From: Deltaproteobacteria bacterium
GTDB lineage: Bacteria > Desulfobacterota > UBA8473
Length of the DNA: 11,112 bases
Assembly: GCA_030623035.1 (NCBI GenBank)
Contig: JAUXFK010000078.1
Location: 1 to 11,112, forward strand
Reading direction: 5' to 3'
The notes under the pieces are model-generated. The model was not told the origin of the DNA. It saw only the letters and a list, made by a program, of their open reading frames with translations, and did no database searches. Below are positions 7,740-11,112 of the stretch, piece by piece. The translations under genes were made by a program, and so were the position numbers. Each line of letters starts with the position of its first letter. Position 1 is the first letter of the stretch.

Positions 7740-8786
7740 TTGACACATTCTCACATATTTAAAAAGTTGAGAAAATTCTTACCCGTAATTATCTGTTTGG
7801 CCATACCCATTATTTTGCTAATAGGGGCATATATTCGTATGTCTTTATTTTATGAAAAGCTATGGCTTTTCAATACTGTGGTACATGAGAATGGAAAGTA
7901 TACACTTCTCGAGGTCATTCTTTATTTCAGGCATTTCCTCTGGGAAGTACCAATAAAAGGGGTCTATTCTTTATTTATTGTAGGTACCTTCTTTTATTAT
8001 GGTAAACCTTTGGTGAGGATTGATAAGCCTCAAGCACCAAACGTTACAGCAAGACAAGTGCTGCTTAGCGGTGTTTTAGCCTTCGGCGTGGTCTTGTTAT
8101 CGGTTTTTATGTCGGCGAGTGATATCGGACTTAAAGATACTGTGATGGGACTTTTCCAATACAGAACCCACGAGCTAAGACCTCTGGAATTCGGGTCTCA
8201 TTGGAGAAATCACTTCCTCAGTAATATTGTGTTCTTTTCTACCTCTGCTTTTTGTGTTTTAGTATATCGAATGGTGAACAATGGTGGTCAATGGGTGAGG
8301 AGGAAGTTCTCAAATTTATTGCCTGTCTCAGCAGTGATCTTTGTTGTTCTTACTCTCTTCTTCGGAATGACGATGGATCCCTTTGAGAATCCCAGCTATC
8401 TTGGGCATCAGCTCAGGGAGGTTTTTGGCTCGGACCTTTCCATAACCATGTTGTTATGTATGGCAGTCTTAATTTTCCTGGAAGGAAAGTATGATCCGGG
8501 GGAAATAGACAGTGGAAGGGGAGGACAAAGGAACTACAAAAGAAATGTTCTGTTCCTGGTTTGTTGGGCTGTCCCAATTATTTTCATCACCGGATTCTTA
8601 GTCGTTAAAGTCTTGAGCCTTGACATTGGGGCCAATATAGAAAGCCTTGGGCACACAAAAGGGTGGTCCGTCCTCGATCTTTTTGCCTGGCATTTTTTTG
8701 AACATTCCCTGGATTATATTTTCGTTGTATTTAATGTCTATTTTATCTATCTTTTGGCATTAAGAATAGAATTGAAAAAAAGTTAA
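7740..8786 (+). CDS. Polytopic membrane protein of unknown family
   Basis: A 348-residue protein with a TTG start selected by AAGGAG at 7726-7731, eight bases upstream. About eight membrane segments are predicted (13-31, 73-88, 106-125, 158-176, 193-211, 232-248, 268-290, 322-341). Histidines cluster near the predicted membrane boundaries: His144, His154 and His158 in a loop (THELRPLEFGSHWRNHF), His223 (LGHQLREVFG), and His318 and His322 (WHFFEHSLDY). Such placement could mark a metal or active site, but no family is recognised. It lies on the same strand as the phosphatase group and could take part in the same envelope process, though the 334-base gap means a separate transcript is possible. 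Coding status is firm, function unknown. Confidence 0.85.
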   Translation: MTHSHIFKKLRKFLPVIICLAIPIILLIGAYIRMSLFYEKLWLFNTVVHENGKYTLLEVILYFRHFLWEVPIKGVYSLFIVGTFFYYGKPLVRIDKPQAPNVTARQVLLSGVLAFGVVLLSVFMSASDIGLKDTVMGLFQYRTHELRPLEFGSHWRNHFLSNIVFFSTSAFCVLVYRMVNNGGQWVRRKFSNLLPVSAVIFVVLTLFFGMTMDPFENPSYLGHQLREVFGSDLSITMLLCMAVLIFLEGKYDPGEIDSGRGGQRNYKRNVLFLVCWAVPIIFITGFLVVKVLSLDIGANIESLGHTKGWSVLDLFAWHFFEHSLDYIFVVFNVYFIYLLALRIELKKS

Positions 8787-9004
8787 ACTGTTACCAACAA
8801 CTCAACCCTTTGTGGTGTCCTGATGTTTTCCGGGTTTGTTAGCATTCCTGCAATCCCCTCATCTACATCCCCTTCTCGGAGCCTCAGGTCCTTTTGGATT
8901 TGGTTGAGCATGAAAAAGACCGGGTTGTGAGCCGAACTTTTGTACAGAATGAAGTTTAAATGCAACATGGAATATGCTTTCTTGATTGTGTCTGTAATAA
9001 TCAA
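8783..9004 (-). pseudogene. Possible remnant of a glutamate-dehydrogenase-type gene (5' portion)
   Basis: The minus strand is open for 73 codons, up to a stop that overlaps the TAA of the plus-strand membrane-protein gene. The stretch HNPVFFMLNQIQKDLRL, followed by TPQRVELLVTV, resembles the extreme N-terminus of Glu/Leu/Phe/Val dehydrogenases (NP..., then TPxRxxxVxxPVRMDDG), but it stops before the conserved MDDG part. The frame ends abruptly at the neighbouring gene, as expected of a truncated remnant. The resemblance is short and judged by eye. It could instead be a random open frame in a spacer. Confidence 0.3.
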
Positions 9005-9037
9005 AAGAACAATGATATTCTTCTTCGAGGAGTGATG

Positions 9038-10063
9038 ATGACTATTCCAGGAAATTTACTCACAACGGCCATGGCCGTCATGCCGTACAAAGATGTTGAT
9101 CGTGCTCTTGACGCGGCCCTTTCTATGGACATCCCTTTTTGGCCTCAACTCCCCATTTTCAGTTACTATGAAGATATGTATGTCCAGGCCTCGGAGCATT
9201 TTCCGGGTATTTTGGTGAATATCGAAAGACGCACGCTGAGTTTTTCCATGGACAAATTCATGGAGGAACTGGAAGAGGCCCTGTCCCACTTTGACGAGGC
9301 TGAATACTTTGACATCAGCCCAACTTACTCGGTGGTGTACCACCGTTTTCTGGAGCTTGATTTGTCCGGTTATCCGGCTATCAGGGGACAACTTGAGGGG
9401 CCTATCAGCTTTGGATTCAATGTGAAGGACCAGGATGACAAACCAATCCTTTTCAATGATACAGTACGACCATTTTTATTGGAGTTTATGGCAAAACGGA
9501 TCAACGTTCAGCTAAGCCGTTTGAAAGAGCTGAACAAAAATGCCTTTATGTATGTGGATGAGCCAGGGTTGCAGCTTCTCTTCAGTGCTATGGCAGGGTA
9601 TAGTGATCGGGCAGCCCTGGTTGATATGGAACGTTTTTTCTCCCTGATTGACAGGCCGCGGGGGATTCATCTGTGCGGAAATCCGGACTGGGATTTTCTT
9701 CTCGGTTTGGATCTGGACATCCTTTCCCTTGATGTTTATACCAACGGAGAGATTTTCTCTGCGTATGGTCCCTCAATAAAAAGGTTTCTGAATCGAGGTG
9801 GCGTTCTGGTCTGGGGGATTGTTCCCACAAATTTTGAACCTTTTGAGAAGGAGAATATCGATTCCCTGATGAATCGGCTCAAACAAATATGGTCAGTCTT
9901 GGGAAAGAAGGGAATCGATACGGAATTCCTTTTGTCCCGCAGCCTCATTTCTCCGGCAACATGTTGTCTGGTGAATCCGGATGGTGAAAAGACGGTGGAA
10001 AAGGCGTTCAATGTGGTGAAAGAGGTTTCAAGGAGGCTTCGTGAGGAATACAACCTGACTTAG
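9038..10063 (+). CDS. Short MetE-like (cobalamin-independent methionine synthase C-terminal type) methyltransferase
   Basis: A 341-residue protein with the TIM-barrel fold of the MetE/uroporphyrinogen-decarboxylase-like methyltransferases. GAGGAG at 9027-9032 with a five-base spacer favours ATG 9038 over ATG 9035. The open frame extends upstream to 8960, but that part overlaps the possible remnant and lacks a ribosome-binding site. The expected zinc ligands of the MetE catalytic domain are visible: His211 and Cys213 in GIHLCGNPDW, and Cys309 (or Cys310) in SPATCCLVNPDG. Glu175 lies in YVDEPGLQ, matching the conserved DEP motif. Full MetE is about 750 residues; this has only the catalytic half. 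Such short 'core' forms in anaerobes can use methylcorrinoids rather than methyl-folate. Methyl transfer to a thiol is therefore likely, but donor and acceptor are not fixed by the sequence. Confidence 0.82.
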   Translation: MTIPGNLLTTAMAVMPYKDVDRALDAALSMDIPFWPQLPIFSYYEDMYVQASEHFPGILVNIERRTLSFSMDKFMEELEEALSHFDEAEYFDISPTYSVVYHRFLELDLSGYPAIRGQLEGPISFGFNVKDQDDKPILFNDTVRPFLLEFMAKRINVQLSRLKELNKNAFMYVDEPGLQLLFSAMAGYSDRAALVDMERFFSLIDRPRGIHLCGNPDWDFLLGLDLDILSLDVYTNGEIFSAYGPSIKRFLNRGGVLVWGIVPTNFEPFEKENIDSLMNRLKQIWSVLGKKGIDTEFLLSRSLISPATCCLVNPDGEKTVEKAFNVVKEVSRRLREEYNLT

Positions 10064-10195
10064 CGACAAGGAGACATTCAAGAAGGATAACTGTCACGCT
10101 TTTTGATAAAAAGAACTAAGGATGTCAGGTCTCAACGGGCTGTTGCCCAAATCCCTTTGACAAACGACCTACATACAATATGTCCGCATCTTGAT

Positions 10196-10226
10196 GAAAA
10201 AGGCAGGGCTAGTAACAGCCCTGCCT
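10196..10226 (-). terminator. Rho-independent terminator of the cold-shock gene
   Basis: A perfect 10-bp inverted repeat, AGGCAGGGCT and AGCCCTGCCT (10201-10210 and 10217-10226) with a six-base loop. Read on the minus strand it is followed by TTTTT then CATC. It lies about 40 bases after the cold-shock stop codon and also separates it from the convergent MetE-like gene. Confidence 0.85.
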
Positions 10227-10267
10227 TAACTGTCTGATGATTATCTGTTTGTTACAGGCACTCTATT

Positions 10268-10465
10268 CTAAAGCCGTTTGACTCTGACTGCCTGAGGGCC
10301 CTTGGGAGAATCTTCCACCTCAAGGGTTACTCGTTCAAGTTCTCGAAGCGTACGGAATCCGCTGTCTTCAATACTGGAATGGTGTACAAACACATCACCA
10401 TGGGTATCTGTTTCAATGAAACCGTATCCCTTTTTCTCGTTAAACCATTTTACTCGACCTTCCAC
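10268..10465 (-). CDS. CspA-family cold-shock protein
   Basis: A 65-residue OB-fold nucleic-acid-binding protein of standard length. It binds single-stranded RNA and DNA and acts as an RNA chaperone. RNP1 is KGYGFIE at 12-18 and RNP2 is DVFVHHS at 24-30, with the aromatic residues Trp7, Phe8, Tyr14, Phe16, Phe26 and the His pair that form the binding face. The start is GTG (CAC at 10463-10465 on the plus strand), selected by AGGAGG nine bases upstream. The leader contains a hairpin that carries this ribosome-binding site in its loop, and a strong terminator follows. It is monocistronic and convergent with the MetE-like gene. Paralogue-level naming (cspA, cspC and so on) cannot be made from the sequence. 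Confidence 0.96.
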   Translation of the reverse strand: MEGRVKWFNEKKGYGFIETDTHGDVFVHHSSIEDSGFRTLRELERVTLEVEDSPKGPQAVRVKRL

Positions 10466-10506
10466 GATAAGTTACCTCCTTTCTCTATTATTTCGTACAA
10501 CTTATC
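10466..10506 (-). promoter_or_regulatory. Leader hairpin enclosing the cold-shock ribosome-binding site
   Basis: GATAAGTT and AACTTATC form a perfect 8-bp stem around a 25-base loop. Flanking G-U pairs could extend it to about 10 bp and reach the first base of the GTG start. AGGAGG lies in the loop near its 3' side, directly before the closing strand. This could tune translation by temperature. Whether it folds so in vivo is inferred. Confidence 0.55.
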
Positions 10507-10510
10507 AGGT

Positions 10511-10527
10511 ACTACTTCGGAAGTAGT
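10511..10527 (-). promoter_or_regulatory. Second inverted repeat upstream of the cold-shock gene
   Basis: ACTACTT and AAGTAGT with three bases between form a compact 7-bp hairpin. A TATAAC on the minus strand (10531 to 10526) overlaps it. If that is the -10 box, the repeat would lie across the transcription start and be an operator rather than RNA structure. No good -35 box is seen at the right distance, so both readings remain open. Confidence 0.35.
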
Positions 10528-10804
10528 TATAAAGAGAAATCGCTTACGCAAAAGACCGATGTTGAACGGATTCCGAAATGCCATCCCCAATTTGTGTACC
10601 GTAATCTGATCACTTCACAAGAAGATAATGTCGAATACAGAATACAAATAAAAATAATAAATGATATATTATCATGTGTCAACGAAAAACATCGAAAGGA
10701 TATGGCAGGTGGAATTGATCCACCCTTGTTTTTTGACGGCTCTTTGAATATAAGTAATCGACGCATTAAAGTGTTATTTTTGTTTCAGGTAACAGGGTTC
10801 CCAG

Positions 10805-10864
10805 GCGGTCAAGAAAATTATCCTTGTACTTATTGATGGACGTCCCCCTAAATCTCACTTCTAG
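10805..10864 (+). pseudogene. Possible short remnant of a sulfatase/phosphodiesterase gene
   Basis: One frame reads AVKKIILVLIDGRPP and stops 20 codons in at TAG 10862-10864. VKKIILVLIDG matches the first strand and metal-binding Asp that open the alkaline-phosphatase-superfamily domain (compare LILIDA and VGLDG in the genes above). A TAA lies at 10790-10792 in the same frame and no start codon follows. The match is only about 12 residues and may be chance. Confidence 0.2.
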
Positions 10865-10865
10865 C

Positions 10866-10909
10866 GGTGAATTCACCAGTGTTTGGTGCAGGATCTATTT
10901 CCCTGCACC
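10866..10909. repeat. Cluster of overlapping inverted repeats
   Basis: A 12-bp perfect palindrome GGTGAATTCACC (10866-10877), a CACCA and TGGTG pair (10874-10878 and 10884-10888), and an 8-bp stem GGTGCAGG and CCTGCACC (10885-10892 and 10902-10909) share arms, so they cannot all pair at once. No T-run follows on either strand, so it is not an ordinary terminator. Confidence 0.4.
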
Positions 10910-11045
10910 CGTTTAGAAACCAAGTCAGAAATGCTGCCAATAGACCATATGGCTCGTTTCTCGTAATGCGAAAAAAAGAACGCTTTTTCGTCGACGGTGG
11001 AGTACTACCTATTGACATCGGAGGCCTTATAAGTGTTAGACATTA

Positions 11046-11112
11046 TTATATTATCGGTAGCTCAGGCATACCTTCATACTTAACAACCGCTTCTGGCTTA
11101 CCACAAAAAACA
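11046..11112 (-). CDS. Possible 3' end of a minus-strand gene leaving the window (partial)
   Basis: The minus strand is open from the window edge to TAA at 11046-11048, giving about 21 residues that include GKPEAVVKYEGMPELPII. The composition looks protein-like, but the length is too short to be sure or to name a family. Confidence 0.25.
   Translation of the reverse strand, partial: VFCGKPEAVVKYEGMPELPII

Larger units (their letters stand above)
10528..11045. other. Long stretch without a convincing gene
   Basis: Short open frames exist on both strands (for example 10594-10836 plus and 10527-10766 minus), but they lack ribosome-binding sites, overlap each other and show no family resemblance. 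The stretch holds AT-rich sequence around 10630-10680 that may be the cold-shock promoter region, a short phosphatase-like fragment and a cluster of inverted repeats, listed separately. Confidence 0.55.

Noticed and set aside
8960..9037. Upstream extension of the MetE-like gene to 8960
   Set aside because: No ribosome-binding site, unlike family N-termini, and overlap with the possible remnant; GAGGAG points to ATG 9038.
10099..10113. CTTTTT-GAT-AAAAAG hairpin after the MetE-like gene
   Set aside because: AT-only stem with a three-base loop and no following T-run; too weak to call a terminator.
10137..10148. GGGC-TGTT-GCCC hairpin
   Set aside because: Four-base stem with no T-run; expected by chance.
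10594..10836. 80-codon plus-strand frame with GTG start
   Set aside because: No ribosome-binding site, no recognisable family, and overlap with an equally weak minus-strand frame.
10969..10990. CGAAAAA and TTTTTCG hairpin
   Set aside because: AT-rich stem with an eight-base loop, no neighbouring gene end and no T-run after it.
11012..11032. TTGACA with TATAAG as a promoter
   Set aside because: The boxes are only 10 bases apart and no -10 box occurs 16-18 bases downstream.

Overview
The window comes from a bacterial chromosome of moderate GC content, probably Gram-negative. Shine-Dalgarno sites are clear before most genes, TTG and GTG starts are used, there is a Tat-exported protein and a CspA-type cold-shock gene, and a short MetE-like methyltransferase stands alone. 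This gene content would suit an anaerobic Desulfobacterota-like (former delta-proteobacterial) or similar environmental lineage. That placement is inferred from gene content only; no marker gene settles it.

Positions 1-7405 look like one plus-strand operon with very tight spacing. It holds the end of an unidentified charged protein (TGATG overlap), a membrane-anchored sulfatase-fold protein, a type I phosphodiesterase/alkaline-phosphatase-family protein with an N-terminal membrane hairpin, a candidate 39-residue membrane microprotein, a Tat-signal paralogue of that phosphatase, a 61-residue ribbon-helix-helix-like protein, and a three-segment membrane protein whose N-terminal half resembles the Oxa1/TMCO1 type. 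After a 334-base gap without a gene comes a polytopic membrane protein of unknown family (7740-8786), possibly part of the same functional group.

The combination of three alkaline-phosphatase-superfamily proteins with small and membrane partners is the most interesting part of the window. The sulfatase-fold protein appears to have Ile where the catalytic nucleophile should be. Its C-terminal LGYI tail recurs at the end of the small ribbon-helix-helix-like protein. The two phosphatase paralogues appear to sit on opposite faces of the membrane. A plausible but unproven reading is an envelope system that modifies a phospho- or sulfo-head group on a lipid or glycan.

From 8787 the window changes character. 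A minus-strand stretch (8783-9004) may be a remnant of a glutamate-dehydrogenase-type gene. A zinc-type MetE-like methyltransferase follows on the plus strand (9038-10063). A minus-strand cold-shock gene (10268-10465) has a convincing terminator and a leader hairpin that places its ribosome-binding site in the loop. The last 580 bases hold no convincing complete gene, only inverted repeats, a short phosphatase-like fragment and perhaps the 3' end of a minus-strand gene leaving the window.
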